A stretch of DNA of 64,000 bases, from assembly GCF_010728725.1 (NCBI RefSeq), contig NZ_AP022606.1, forward strand, positions 3,782,001 through 3,846,000. The letters run 5' to 3'. The DNA is from Mycobacterium branderi. Its GTDB lineage: Bacteria; Actinomycetota; Actinomycetes; Mycobacteriales; Mycobacteriaceae. The first letter of the stretch is position 1; each line of letters starts with the position of its first letter. Positions 32,173-40,350 of this stretch are shown here, piece by piece. The notes beneath the pieces are model-generated. The model saw only the letters and a program-made list of their open reading frames with translations, had not been told where the DNA came from and did not search any database. The translations under genes were made by a program, and so were the position numbers.

Positions 32173-32901
32173 ATGAGCGGACCGCAGGGATCTGACCCGA
32201 ACCAGCCGTGGCAGCCACCGCAGGGCGAGGATCAGCAGTCCGAGCAGCCGACGCAGCAGGCATCGCCCTGGCAACAGCCGTCCGGCGAGCAGCCGACGTG
32301 GCAGGCGCCGGCGTATACGCCCACCGAGTACCAGCAGTACCAGCAACCCGGGCAGTACTATCCGCCGTCTCAGCCCTATGCGCAGCCGCCGGCCTACCCG
32401 CAGCCCGAGCAGTACGGCGCCCAAACCGGCCAGTACCCGCAGCAGCCGGGTCAGTACCCGGGCCAATACGGACAGCCGGGGCAATACGGCCAGTACCCAC
32501 CGGGACAGTACGGCCAGTACCCGCAGCAGCCCGGCCAGTACGGGCCGCCGCCGACCGGCGCCAAGCGTTCGCGGGCGGTGATCGGGACGGTCATCGGCGT
32601 GTTCGCCGCGATCGTGGTGGGCGTCGTTCTGGTGCTGGGTTTTTGGGCGCCGGGGTTCTTCGTCACCACCAAGCTGGACATCAACAAGGCGCAGGCCGGC
32701 GTGCGGCAGATCCTGACCGACGAGACCAACGGCTACGGCGCCAAGAACGTCAAGGACGTCAAATGCAACGACGGTCAAAACCCCGTCGTGAAGAAGGGCG
32801 GCACCTTCGACTGCAGCGTCAGCATCGACGGCAGCAAGCGGCAGGTGACGGTGACCTTCCAGGACAACAAGGGCACCTACGAGGTGGGCCGGCCGAAGTA
32901 G
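32173..32901 (+). CDS. DUF4333 membrane protein with Gln/Pro/Tyr-rich repeats (Rv2091c-like)
   Basis: A 242-residue protein in three parts. Residues 1-130 are a low-complexity cytoplasmic region with many short [11 protein letters not shown] and PPGQYGQY units. One membrane helix follows (about 133-160, from [16 protein letters not shown]). The exported C-terminal domain of about 80 residues matches DUF4333, with two Cys (VKCNDG and FDCSVS) positioned to form a disulfide and a beta-rich end. M. tuberculosis Rv2091c has the same plan. Role unknown; the repeat tract is a likely site of length variation. GAGAGGA precedes the ATG. Confidence 0.92.
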   Translation: MSGPQGSDPNQPWQPPQGEDQQSEQPTQQASPWQQPSGEQPTWQAPAYTPTEYQQYQQPGQYYPPSQPYAQPPAYPQPEQYGAQTGQYPQQPGQYPGQYGQPGQYGQYPPGQYGQYPQQPGQYGPPPTGAKRSRAVIGTVIGVFAAIVVGVVLVLGFWAPGFFVTTKLDINKAQAGVRQILTDETNGYGAKNVKDVKCNDGQNPVVKKGGTFDCSVSIDGSKRQVTVTFQDNKGTYEVGRPK

Positions 32902-32902
32902 C

Positions 32903-33859
32903 TCACCCTGGCAACGAATCCAGCGCTTTCTGCAGCCGCGCGATCGACGACCCGACACCGTAACGCGTCGCGAGGTCGGCCACCCGCGGCGGATCGGCGG
33001 CCGTCAGCGGCAGCGCGTCGGATGGTGTTGACAGCGCGACAGGTACGTTGAGGGCCACCCGCACCACCGGGCCGGCGGCCTCGACGTAGTCGGCGGCGTC
33101 GCGCAGTTTGCGCCGAAGTCCTTTGGACAGCGACGATTTCGGGTCGTCGACGGCCTTCAGGATCGTTGCCAGCGAGCCGTGCTGGGACAATAGCGTTGCG
33201 GCCGTCTTCTCGCCGATCCCCGGCACGCCCGGAAGGCCGTCGGAGGGATCCCCGCGCAGCAATGCCAATTCGGCGTAACCCTCGCCGGCCCGGTCCACCG
33301 GGATCCCGTAACGGTCGGCGACCTCGGCGGGGCCCAGCAGCGTCGCATTGGTCAGGCCGCGGCCGAGGTAGAGCACCCGGACCGGGACCGGGTCGTCGCC
33401 AACCACCTGCAGCAGGTCCCGATCTCCGCTGACGACGACGACGGGGTCGCGGCGTTCGGCGGCGGCGAGCGTGCCGATCACGTCGTCGGCTTCGAAACCC
33501 ACCGCGCCGGCCGTGCAGATGCCGAACGCATCGAGGATTTCTTCGATGATCTCCACCTGCGGCGACAACTCGTCAGGCACTTCCTCGACATCGACTTGGC
33601 CGTCGGGGTTTTCCTGCTCCACGCGGTGGGCTTTGTACGACGGGATGGCGTCCACCCGGAACTGCGGGCGCCAGTCCAGATCCAGGCACACCACCAGCCG
33701 GCGGGGCCGTTGCCGGGTGATCACCAGCGCCATCGAGTCCAGAAAGCCGCGGACGGCGTTCACCGGCCGGCCGTCGGGCGACGTGATCGATGTCGGCACC
33801 CCGTAGTAGGAGCGAAACCACATGCTGGCGCCGTCGAGCAGAAGCAGGGGTGCGGGCAT
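32903..33859 (-). CDS. 5'-3' exonuclease, PolI-type FEN domain (Rv2090-like)
   Basis: A 318-residue stand-alone relative of the 5' nuclease domain of DNA polymerase I. It starts with [16 protein letters not shown] (first metal Asp), continues with [13 protein letters not shown], then [11 protein letters not shown] and [14 protein letters not shown], which hold the acidic metal ligands, and then [18 protein letters not shown], the helix-hairpin-helix that grips DNA. It probably removes flaps or RNA primers. ATG 33859 is used; the reading frame stays open far upstream on the minus strand across pepE, but that extension is a GC-rich shadow. Confidence 0.95.
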   Translation of the reverse strand: MPAPLLLLDGASMWFRSYYGVPTSITSPDGRPVNAVRGFLDSMALVITRQRPRRLVVCLDLDWRPQFRVDAIPSYKAHRVEQENPDGQVDVEEVPDELSPQVEIIEEILDAFGICTAGAVGFEADDVIGTLAAAERRDPVVVVSGDRDLLQVVGDDPVPVRVLYLGRGLTNATLLGPAEVADRYGIPVDRAGEGYAELALLRGDPSDGLPGVPGIGEKTAATLLSQHGSLATILKAVDDPKSSLSKGLRRKLRDAADYVEAAGPVVRVALNVPVALSTPSDALPLTAADPPRVADLATRYGVGSSIARLQKALDSLPG

Positions 33860-33865
33860 GCCCGA

Positions 33866-33871
33866 TATCCT
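33866..33871 (+). promoter_or_regulatory. -10 for leaderless pepE (TATCCT)
   Basis: TATCCT is 6 bases before the pepE GTG at 33878. It lies in the 18-base gap between the divergent nuclease and pepE starts, so the -35 region would be inside the nuclease gene. Confidence 0.65.
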
Positions 33872-33877
33872 GCCAGC

Positions 33878-35005
33878 GTGGCCGCGCACCGATTCCCCGC
33901 AGACGTCTACGCCCGCCGGCTCGCCGCCGCGGCGGCCGCCACCGCTGAGGCCGGGCTGGCCGGCCTGGTGATCACACCGGGCTACGACCTGCGGTATCTG
34001 ATCGGTTCGCGGGCGCAGACGTTCGAGCGGCTCACCGCGCTGGTGGTGCCCGCGTCCGGCGACCCGACGGTGGTGGTGCCCCGCCTGGAGCTGGCCGCGC
34101 TGAAGGAGTCCGCGGCAGCGGATCTGGGCCTGGCGGTGGCCGATTGGGTCGACGGCGACGACCCCTACCGGCTGGTCGCCGCAGCGCTGGGCGGCACACC
34201 GGTGGCGACCGCGGTCACCGATGCGATGCCGGCCCTGCATCTGCTCCCGCTTGCCGACATCCTCGGCGTGGTGCCGGTATTGGCCACCGGCGTGCTGCGC
34301 GAGCTGCGAATGATCAAAGACGCGGCCGAGATCGACGCGCTGCGCAAGGCGGGCGCGGCCATCGACCGGGTGCACGCCCGGGTGCCGGATTTCCTGGTGC
34401 CCGGCCGAACCGAGGCCGACGTTGCCGCCGACATCGCGAAAGCCATTGTCGACGAAGGACATTCGGAGGTGGCGTTCGTCATCGTGGGCTCCGGACCGCA
34501 CGGCGCCGACCCGCATCACGAATGCTCGACCCGCGAATTGCGCGCCGGCGACATCGTCGTCGTCGACATCGGCGGCAGCTACGAGCCGGGCTATCATTCC
34601 GACTCGACGCGAACCTACAGCCTCGGCGAGCCCAGTGCCGAAGTGGCGCAACACTATTCGGTGCTGCAACACGCGCAGCGGGCGGCGGTCGACGCGGTGC
34701 GCCCGGGGGTGACCGCCGAACAGGTGGACGCCGCCGCCCGCGACGTGCTGTCCGCAGCCGGGCTCGGCGAGTATTTCGTGCACCGCACGGGCCACGGCAT
34801 CGGCTTGTCGGTGCACGAGGAGCCTTACATCGTCGCGGGCAACGACCTGCAGCTCACCGCGGGCATGGCGTTCTCGGTCGAGCCCGGCATCTATTTCCCG
34901 GGCCAGTGGGGGGCACGCATCGAGGACATCGTCGTCGTCACCGACAACGGCGCCGAGCCCGTCAACCACCGCCCGCATGAGTTGATCGTGGTGCCGATCG
35001 CCTGA
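33878..35005 (+). CDS. pepE: M24-family aminopeptidase (dipeptidase) PepE
   Basis: A 375-residue cytosolic metallopeptidase of the Xaa-Pro dipeptidase group, the same length as M. tuberculosis PepE. Residues 1-130 are the creatinase-like N-terminal domain. The pita-bread catalytic domain has the five metal ligands: Asp in VVVDIGG, Asp in YHSDSTR, His in RTGHGIG, Glu in SVEPGIY and Glu in GARIEDI. It recycles peptides, perhaps proteasome products, though that link is inference. GTG 33878 is leaderless; a longer frame would run into the divergent gene. Confidence 0.96.
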   Translation: MAAHRFPADVYARRLAAAAAATAEAGLAGLVITPGYDLRYLIGSRAQTFERLTALVVPASGDPTVVVPRLELAALKESAAADLGLAVADWVDGDDPYRLVAAALGGTPVATAVTDAMPALHLLPLADILGVVPVLATGVLRELRMIKDAAEIDALRKAGAAIDRVHARVPDFLVPGRTEADVAADIAKAIVDEGHSEVAFVIVGSGPHGADPHHECSTRELRAGDIVVVDIGGSYEPGYHSDSTRTYSLGEPSAEVAQHYSVLQHAQRAAVDAVRPGVTAEQVDAAARDVLSAAGLGEYFVHRTGHGIGLSVHEEPYIVAGNDLQLTAGMAFSVEPGIYFPGQWGARIEDIVVVTDNGAEPVNHRPHELIVVPIA

Positions 35006-35024
35006 TCAGCGCCGCGTAACCGTC

Positions 35025-35030
35025 TACGCT
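35025..35030 (+). promoter_or_regulatory. -10 for leaderless GNAT-fusion gene (TACGCT)
   Basis: TACGCT is 6 bases before the ATG at 35037, with no ribosome-binding site. It is identical to the pafA hexamer. Confidence 0.55.
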
Positions 35031-35036
35031 CAGGCG

Positions 35037-35711
35037 ATGACCAATCACGACCGTGCAGCCGCCCGTCGGGAGATCGCCGACGCTCTGCTCAACGCCCTCG
35101 AACGCCGGCACGAGGTGCTCGACGCAATTGTGGACGCCGACGACCGGAAGGCCGCCGTCGAAGCGATCGTCGCCCTGTTGGGCACCTCGCATCGGGGCGC
35201 CGAGGCCGTGATCGGGATGTCGCTGGAGCAGCTCACCGAGGATTCGCGCAAGAAGATCGCCGCCGAGCTCGAGGATCTGAACAGCCAACTGAGCTTCACG
35301 CTGAAGGAGCGGCCGGCCAGCTCGGGCGAAACCCTGGTGCTTCGACCGTTCGCCGGCGAATCCGATCGCGACATCTTCGCTGCGCGGACCCAGGAGGTCG
35401 GTACCCACGGCGACGGCTCGGCCGGCCCCGCGGACAACCTCGACGACGAGATCCGCTCGGCGATGGCCCGAATCGACGCTGAGGAGGCGGCGTGGTTCGT
35501 CGCGGTCGACGGCGACGAGAAGGTCGGCATGGTGTTCGGCGAACTCATCGGCCACGAAGTGCACGTGCGGATCTGGATTCGGCCCGATTGCCGGCACCGC
35601 GGCTACGGGACTGCCGCGCTGGCCAAGTCGCGACCGGAGATGGCCGCGTATTTCCCGGCGGTGCCACTGGTCATTCGCGCGCCGGGCGCCAGGGACGCGC
35701 GCACCGGCTAA
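35037..35711 (+). CDS. GyrA-tower-like segment fused to a GNAT-like domain
   Basis: A 224-residue protein in two parts. Residues 1-85 resemble the long coiled-coil arm and globular tip of gyrase/topo IV A subunits: IADALLNALERRHEVLDAI, then HRGAEAVIGMSLEQLTEDSRKKIAAELEDL, which parallels the AQAILDMRLQRLTGLERDKI pattern of GyrA. Residues 100-224 resemble an N-acetyltransferase, with AAWFVAVDGDEKVGMVFGEL strands and the acetyl-CoA loop RHRGYGTAAL near 196; the domain is short at its end. No winged helix or catalytic Tyr is present, so it cannot cut DNA. It may bind or modify gyrase, but this is inference. I do not recall it at this position in M. tuberculosis. Confidence 0.7.
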   Translation: MTNHDRAAARREIADALLNALERRHEVLDAIVDADDRKAAVEAIVALLGTSHRGAEAVIGMSLEQLTEDSRKKIAAELEDLNSQLSFTLKERPASSGETLVLRPFAGESDRDIFAARTQEVGTHGDGSAGPADNLDDEIRSAMARIDAEEAAWFVAVDGDEKVGMVFGELIGHEVHVRIWIRPDCRHRGYGTAALAKSRPEMAAYFPAVPLVIRAPGARDARTG

Positions 35712-35733
35712 GGACGGGCCGGCAGACGGACGC

Positions 35734-36147
35734 TCAGCTTTTGCCGCGGTCCAGCAGATCCGAAGACCCCAGCACCCGCTCCACCTGCACCTCGATGACT
35801 ACCCGTCGCGGGTTGACCCGCGGCGTGCGGTACCGCTGGGCATAGCGCAGCTCGGCGTCGCGGACGGCGTCGACGTCGCTGTTCACCTTGGCCTTGCCCT
35901 CCAGCGACAGCCACCGGGCGCCGTCGACCTGGCTCAGCACCGCGACCCCGCCGCGCTCCGCATTGACCGCCTTCTGCGAGCCGCCGGTGGTGATCACCCG
36001 CGCGATGTGCGTCTTGGGGTCGAAGGTGAAACCCACCGCCACCACATGCGGCGAATTGTCGGCGCGCAGCGTGGTCAACATGGCCAGATGGCGTTCGGTG
36101 AGAAACGCCAGCGCGTCCTGGGTGAGCCGGGTGGTGGTATTCGCCAT
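35734..36147 (-). CDS. F420-dependent PPOX-class reductase (Rv2074-like)
   Basis: A 137-residue split-barrel flavin/deazaflavin-binding protein. It matches M. tuberculosis Rv2074, an F420-dependent biliverdin reductase, along nearly its whole length: [63 protein letters not shown] and [11 protein letters not shown]. The GSQK and Arg-rich segments contact F420 phosphate groups in relatives. It likely works as a homodimer in the cytosol. It is divergent from the SDR gene with 35 bases between starts. Confidence 0.93.
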   Translation of the reverse strand: MANTTTRLTQDALAFLTERHLAMLTTLRADNSPHVVAVGFTFDPKTHIARVITTGGSQKAVNAERGGVAVLSQVDGARWLSLEGKAKVNSDVDAVRDAELRYAQRYRTPRVNPRRVVIEVQVERVLGSSDLLDRGKS

Positions 36148-36182
36148 CGCTGCTCACGCTAGCGCAGGCCATAATCGCAGCC

Positions 36183-36932
36183 GTGGACGACACGGGTGGC
36201 CGGCCAGTGGTGATTTTCGGTGGCCGCAGCGAGATCGGTGTCGAGCTCGCCCTGCGGCTGGCACCCGGCGCGACGGTGGTGCTGGCGGCGCGCAAAGCCG
36301 ACCAGCTCGCCGATCAGGTGTCGATGGTGCGCGCCGCCGGGGCAGTGGCCGTGCACACCTGCGAGTTCGACGCCGACGACCTGGACACCCACGGACCGCT
36401 GGTCGCCTCGATCATCGACGCACACGGGCCGATCGGCACCGCAGTGCTGGCGTTCGGGATCCTCGGCGATCAGGCCCGCGCCGAGACCGACGCCGCGCAC
36501 GCGGTGGCGATCGTGCACACCGACTACGTCGCGCAGGTCAGCTTGCTGACCCACCTTGCCGCGGCCATGCGGGCCGCCCGAGGCGGTTCGCTGGTGGTGT
36601 TCTCGTCGATCGCCGGGGCGCGGGTGCGCCGCGCCAACTACGTGTACGGCTCGGCCAAGGCGGGTCTGGACGGCTTCGCCAGTGGACTGGCCGACGCACT
36701 GCACGGCACCGGGGTGCGGCTGCTGATTGTTCGGCCCGGCTTCGTGATCGGCAGGATGACGCAGGGCATGACACCCGCCCCGCTGCCGACCACCCCGGCG
36801 CGGGTCGCCGACGCGACCGCGCGTGCGCTGGCCAAGGGCCGACGCTCGGTGTGGGCGCCGCGGGCATTGGGGCCGGCGTCTATGGTGATGCGGATGCTGC
36901 CGCAGTTCGTTTGGCGTCGGATGCCGCGATGA
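36183..36932 (+). CDS. Short-chain dehydrogenase (Rv2073c-like)
   Basis: A 249-residue SDR of the type related to DprE2. The cofactor loop is atypical, FGGRSEIGVELA instead of TGxxxGxG, as in decaprenylphosphoryl-ribose reductases. The catalytic Ser lies in VVFSSIAG near residue 140 and Tyr-x3-Lys in YVYGSAKAG near 154-160. The C terminus ends with a hydrophobic and Arg-rich stretch. The substrate is unknown; relation to DprE2 suggests a lipid-linked sugar. CATAAT at 36170-36175, 7 bases before GTG 36183, predicts a leaderless message. Confidence 0.88.
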   Translation: MDDTGGRPVVIFGGRSEIGVELALRLAPGATVVLAARKADQLADQVSMVRAAGAVAVHTCEFDADDLDTHGPLVASIIDAHGPIGTAVLAFGILGDQARAETDAAHAVAIVHTDYVAQVSLLTHLAAAMRAARGGSLVVFSSIAGARVRRANYVYGSAKAGLDGFASGLADALHGTGVRLLIVRPGFVIGRMTQGMTPAPLPTTPARVADATARALAKGRRSVWAPRALGPASMVMRMLPQFVWRRMPR

Positions 36933-36962
36933 TCCGCGCCGGCGCCGATATACAGTGCAGCG

Positions 36963-37091
36963 ATGGGGTGGGGGTACTCCCCTACCTGCGGTGTGGGCCC
37001 ACCCGCTGCGGGGGAAAGCGGCGCCAATGATTGTCGTGGTCGGCATCGGCGCCGACGGGATGGCCGGGCTGTCGGAGGCGTCGTCGTCTGA
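36963..37091 (+). CDS. Possible leaderless small ORF overlapping cobL start, 42 aa
   Basis: TACAGT at 36951-36956 is 6 bases before an ATG at 36963, the spacing of a leaderless start. The frame is 42 codons, contains two Cys (one in TCGVG, one in NDCRG), and ends inside cobL in another frame. Translation would run across the cobL start. It may be a regulatory upstream ORF or simply the 5' end of the cobL leader. The leader DNA itself holds the palindrome GTGGGCCCAC. Confidence 0.3.
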   Translation: MGWGYSPTCGVGPPAAGESGANDCRGRHRRRRDGRAVGGVVV

Positions 37092-38202
37092 ATTGCGCAG
37101 GGCCGCAGTAATTTACGGGTCGAGGCGGCAACTCGATCTGCTCGACGACTCCGTACCGGCGGAGCGTCGGGAGTGGCCGTCGCCGTTGCTGCCCGCGTTG
37201 CGCGGCTTGCCCGACGAACCGACCGACGTGCACGTGCTGGCCAGCGGTGACCCGCTGCTGCACGGCATCGGCGGCACGCTGATCCGGTTGTTCGGGGCCG
37301 AGTCGGTCACCGTCATGCCGCATGTGTCGGCCGTGACACTGGCGTGCGCGCGAATGGGATGGAGCGTGCAGGACACCGAGGTGATCAGCCTGGTCAACGC
37401 CGCCCCGCACACCGCGGTGCGCCGCGGTGGACGGGCGATCGTGCTGTCACGCGACGCCGGCACGCCGGCGGCGCTGGCCGACCTGCTCACCGAATATGGC
37501 CGCGGCGACTCGGAATTCAGTGTGCTCGAACAGCTGGGCGGGCCGGGGGAGCGTTGCCGGCACAGCACGGCCTGCGGCTGGGCGGCCGGCCCACCCGACG
37601 ACGTCGACGGCATCAACGTCATCGCGGTCCGCTACCTGCCCGACGAACAGATGTCAGCCGCGCTACCCGAGGATGCGTTCAGCCACGACGGGCAGATCAC
37701 CAAGCAGGGGATCCGCGCGGTGACGTTGTCGGCGCTGGCGCCGCGGCCCGGTCAGCGGCTGTGGGACGTCGGGTCGGGTTCGGGAAGTATCGCGGTGGAA
37801 TGGGCGCGCAGCGGGAAAGGTTGCAGTGCAGTCGCTTTCGAGCGCGATGAGGCCCGTCGCGGGCGCATCATTCGCAACGCGGCGGCTTTCGGGGCCGACA
37901 TCGACGTGCGCGGTGCGGCGCCGGAGGCGTTCGCCGGCGCCGCGGCGCCGTCGGCGGTGTTCATTGGCGGCGGCCTGACCCAGCGCGGCGTGCTCGAAGC
38001 CTGCCTGGAAAACCTGCCCTCCGGCGGACGGCTGGTCGCCAATGCCGTCACCGCGGAGGCGGAAGCTGTTCTGTTGCAAGCGCATTCCATTCTCGGCGGG
38101 GAGCTCCAGCGCTTCCAGCACTATCGGGGCGAGCCGCTGGGCAGTTTCACGGGTTGGCGTCCAGCGCTGCCTGTCACCCAATGGGCGATGGTCAAGCCAT
38201 GA
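37027..38202 (+). CDS. cobL: Precorrin-6Y C5,15-methyltransferase (decarboxylating)
   Basis: CobL adds methyl groups at C5 and C15 and removes the C12 acetate carboxyl in aerobic cobalamin synthesis. The 391 residues are two fused enzymes: an N-terminal uroporphyrinogen-methylase-type domain (VVVGIGADGMAGLS; HVLASGDPLLHGIG) and a C-terminal class I methyltransferase domain (LWDVGSGSGSIAVEW near residue 244; FIGGGLTQ). ATG 37027 matches the M. tuberculosis start (MI-VVGIGADGM). Its stop overlaps the cobM ATG (ATGA). cobL-cobM-cobK form one operon. Confidence 0.97.
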   Translation: MIVVVGIGADGMAGLSEASSSELRRAAVIYGSRRQLDLLDDSVPAERREWPSPLLPALRGLPDEPTDVHVLASGDPLLHGIGGTLIRLFGAESVTVMPHVSAVTLACARMGWSVQDTEVISLVNAAPHTAVRRGGRAIVLSRDAGTPAALADLLTEYGRGDSEFSVLEQLGGPGERCRHSTACGWAAGPPDDVDGINVIAVRYLPDEQMSAALPEDAFSHDGQITKQGIRAVTLSALAPRPGQRLWDVGSGSGSIAVEWARSGKGCSAVAFERDEARRGRIIRNAAAFGADIDVRGAAPEAFAGAAAPSAVFIGGGLTQRGVLEACLENLPSGGRLVANAVTAEAEAVLLQAHSILGGELQRFQHYRGEPLGSFTGWRPALPVTQWAMVKP

Positions 38203-38954
38203 CGGTGTATTTCATCGGGGCCGGCCCGGGTGCCGCGGATCTGATCACCGTGCGCGGGCAGCGGCTGCTGAGCCGTTGCCCGGTCTGCCTGTACGCCGGC
38301 TCGATCATGCCCGACGACCTGTTGGCGTTGTGCCCGTCCGACGCGCGGGTGGTCGACACCGGCCCGCTGACGCTGGACCAGATCGTCGCCGAGCTCGCTT
38401 CTGCCGACGCAGCCGGCCAGGACGTCGCGCGGCTGCATTGCGGTGACCCGTCGCTCTACAGTGCGCTAGCCGAGCAGTGCCGGCGCCTCGACACCCTGGG
38501 AATCGAGTACGAAATCGTGCCCGGCGTCCCGGCTTTCGCCGCCGCCGCGGCCGCGCTGGGCCGCGAGCTGACCGTGCCCGGGGTGGCGCAGACGGTGACG
38601 CTGACCCGGGTCGCCACGTTGTCGACGGCGATGCCGCCCGGGGAGGACCTCGCAACGCTGGCGCGTTCGGGCGGTACTTTGGTGCTGCACCTGGCCGCCG
38701 CGCAGATCGACGCGATCGTCCCGCAGCTGCTGGCCGGCGGCTATCGCGCCGAAACACCCACGGCTGTCGTCGCTTTCGCGAGTTGGCCTCAGCAGACAGT
38801 GCTCCGGGGAACGCTGGCCGACATCGCCGAGCAGATGCACAACGCCGCAATCACCAAGACCGCCGTGATTTTCGTCGGCGACGTGCTGGCCGCCGCGGGG
38901 TTCACCGACAGCTACCTGTATTCGACTGGCCGTGTGCGGGGAAGCAGGCACTGA
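38199..38954 (+). CDS. cobM: Precorrin-4 C11-methyltransferase
   Basis: CobM methylates precorrin-4 at C11 using SAM. The 251 residues, equal to M. tuberculosis CobM, have the family's N-terminal YFIGAGPGAADLITVRG, the SAM-binding RLHCGDPSLYSALAEQ near residue 78, VPGVPAFAAAAAALGREL and KTAVIFVGDVL near the end. The start overlaps cobL by four bases and the stop overlaps cobK by one (TGATG), so the three proteins are made from a tightly coupled message. Confidence 0.97.
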   Translation: MTVYFIGAGPGAADLITVRGQRLLSRCPVCLYAGSIMPDDLLALCPSDARVVDTGPLTLDQIVAELASADAAGQDVARLHCGDPSLYSALAEQCRRLDTLGIEYEIVPGVPAFAAAAAALGRELTVPGVAQTVTLTRVATLSTAMPPGEDLATLARSGGTLVLHLAAAQIDAIVPQLLAGGYRAETPTAVVAFASWPQQTVLRGTLADIAEQMHNAAITKTAVIFVGDVLAAAGFTDSYLYSTGRVRGSRH

Positions 38955-39679
38955 TGCGGGTGTTGCTGCTCGGCGGCACCGGCGAGGCCCGCGCGTTGGC
39001 GGCCCGGCTGCACCCGGACATCGAGGTGATCAGCTCGCTGGCGGGTCGTGTGCCCGATCCGGCGCTGCCCGTCGGGCCGGTGCGCATCGGTGGCTTCGGC
39101 GGCATCGACGGCCTGCGAAAGTGGTTGCGCGACGAGAGAATCGACGCCGTCGTCGACGCCACCCACCCCTTCGCGGCGACCATCACCGCAAACGCCGCGT
39201 CAGCGTGCCGCCAGTTGGGGCTGCCATATCTGGTGCTGGCCCGTCCGGCGTGGGAACCAGGTGATGCCATCGTGGTGGCGTCGGATACCGAGGCAGCTGA
39301 AGTGATTGTGCGTCACGGGTTTTCGCGGGTATTCCTCACCACTGGCAGGTCGGGGGTCAAAGCTTTCGCCGACGCCGACGCCTGGTTTTTGATCCGCGCG
39401 GTCACCGCACCCGACGGCGATCTGTTGCCGCGTCGCCACCAGTTGGTGTTGTCCCGCGGGCCGTATCGCTACGAGGGGGAGTACACGCTGCTGCGTGAGC
39501 ACCGCATCGATGCGCTCGTGACCAAGAACAGCGGGGGACAGATGACCCGGGCGAAGCTTGACGCCGCCGCGGCACTGGACATCCCGGTGGTGATGGTGGA
39601 GCGCCCGCCGTTACCAGCCGGGGTAGCGACAGTGGCCACCGTCGACGAAGCGGCTGAATGGGTTGCTAACGCGGGCTAG
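38954..39679 (+). CDS. cobK: Precorrin-6A reductase
   Basis: CobK reduces precorrin-6A with NADPH, the step between CobM/CobF and CobL. The 241 residues have the nucleotide loop LLLGGTGEARALA at the N terminus, DATHPFAATITANAA near residue 72, VFLTTGRSG near 126 and VTKNSGGQMTRAKLDAA near 195, which holds the substrate. It shares a CTAG with the converging toxin gene, marking the edge of the first cob block. In M. tuberculosis sigC and blaC lie beyond this point; here the DNA differs. Confidence 0.96.
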   Translation: MRVLLLGGTGEARALAARLHPDIEVISSLAGRVPDPALPVGPVRIGGFGGIDGLRKWLRDERIDAVVDATHPFAATITANAASACRQLGLPYLVLARPAWEPGDAIVVASDTEAAEVIVRHGFSRVFLTTGRSGVKAFADADAWFLIRAVTAPDGDLLPRRHQLVLSRGPYRYEGEYTLLREHRIDALVTKNSGGQMTRAKLDAAAALDIPVVMVERPPLPAGVATVATVDEAAEWVANAG

Positions 39680-39960
39680 TGGGTTTGCAGCCGGTACACG
39701 TCACTACGGCGTGCGATGTGCAGAATCGCGATCCGGCGGTTGCGGTCGTCGATGAGGTAGATGACGCGGTAGTCGCCGCGACGAGCCGAGCGCAGACCCG
39801 CAAGGTCGTTACGCAGCGGTTTGCCCAACCTGTGGGGGTTCTCGACGAGAGAGCCGAAGATGAATTCGACGCACGCGGCGGCCGCTTTCTCGGGTAAGCG
39901 CTTAAGGTCACACGCAGCGGTCGCCGTGATGGCGACGTGGTAGTGATCGTCGTCGCTCAC
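39676..39960 (-). CDS. RelE/ParE-family toxin
   Basis: A 94-residue toxin-like protein of the RelE superfamily. The pattern ATAACDLKRLPEKAAAACVEFIFGSL, then GKPLRNDLAGLRSARRGDYRVIYLIDD and a C-terminal Arg-rich end, parallels M. tuberculosis RelG. Basic residues (Arg in LRSARRGDYR and near the C terminus) would contact mRNA in the ribosomal A site if it is a RelE-type RNase; ParE-type gyrase poisoning is less likely from the resemblance. It follows its antitoxin with a four-base overlap and converges on cobK. Confidence 0.92.
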   Translation of the reverse strand: MSDDDHYHVAITATAACDLKRLPEKAAAACVEFIFGSLVENPHRLGKPLRNDLAGLRSARRGDYRVIYLIDDRNRRIAILHIARRSDVYRLQTH

Positions 39961-40226
39961 CGGGCGGTGTAGCGGCTGCGGATCTCGTCATTGCTGACAA
40001 AATGTCCGGCTGCCACATCCGCGAAACCCTGTTGAATCGCATCCACGGCGCCCGGTGTGCGCAACACCTCGAGTGTTTCTTCGATGGACGCGAGTTCGTC
40101 AGCAGAAATCAGTACCGCGGCGGGATGCCCATGCCGCGTGATCGTGACGCGCTCGTGCGTCCGCTCAACGTCGGCGACGTATTCCGAAAGATGATTGCGT
40201 GCCTCACCCAGTGGAACAGTCGCCAT
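39957..40226 (-). CDS. RelB/Phd-family antitoxin
   Basis: An 89-residue antitoxin of the Phd/YefM type: the N terminus MATVPLGEARNHLSEYVADVERTHERVTITRHGHPAAVLISADELASI is the DNA-binding fold, and the C-terminal 35 residues should wrap the toxin. It is the first gene of the pair. ATG 40226 is 6 bases after TATACT (minus strand), so the message is leaderless. The operator may include the TGTACA at 40249-40254, in reach for autorepression. Confidence 0.9.
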   Translation of the reverse strand: MATVPLGEARNHLSEYVADVERTHERVTITRHGHPAAVLISADELASIEETLEVLRTPGAVDAIQQGFADVAAGHFVSNDEIRSRYTAR

Positions 40227-40232
40227 GGGGCG

Positions 40233-40254
40233 AGTATAGCCAAAAGTATGTACA
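40233..40254 (-). promoter_or_regulatory. Toxin-antitoxin promoter and candidate operator
   Basis: On the minus strand TATACT (40238-40233) is the -10, 6 bases from the antitoxin ATG. A near-palindrome around TGTACA (40249-40254) lies just upstream where an antitoxin-toxin complex could bind and repress. Confidence 0.5.
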
Positions 40255-40350
40255 AATGGTCCACAGAGTTTTCCCAGCGTAGGGCAGTGCGGGGTGTCAC
40301 CATAACCGGGTGAGCGGCAACGGGGGGCTCGCGATGGCCGAGGCGGTTCC

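Noticed and set aside
32173-32560. CRISPR or DNA tandem repeat in the Gln/Pro/Tyr-rich tract
   Set aside because: The repetition is at protein level in a coding frame; no regular DNA repeat-spacer pattern.
32903-34978. 691-codon open frame on the minus strand extending the exonuclease upstream across pepE
   Set aside because: pepE on the plus strand is a full-length peptidase with all metal ligands; the extension is a high-GC shadow and the nuclease fold starts at 33859.
36933-37026. Cobalamin riboswitch upstream of cobL, cobG or cobN
   Set aside because: Leaders are under 100 bases or absent, and no B12-box or conserved cobalamin-aptamer strings were found.
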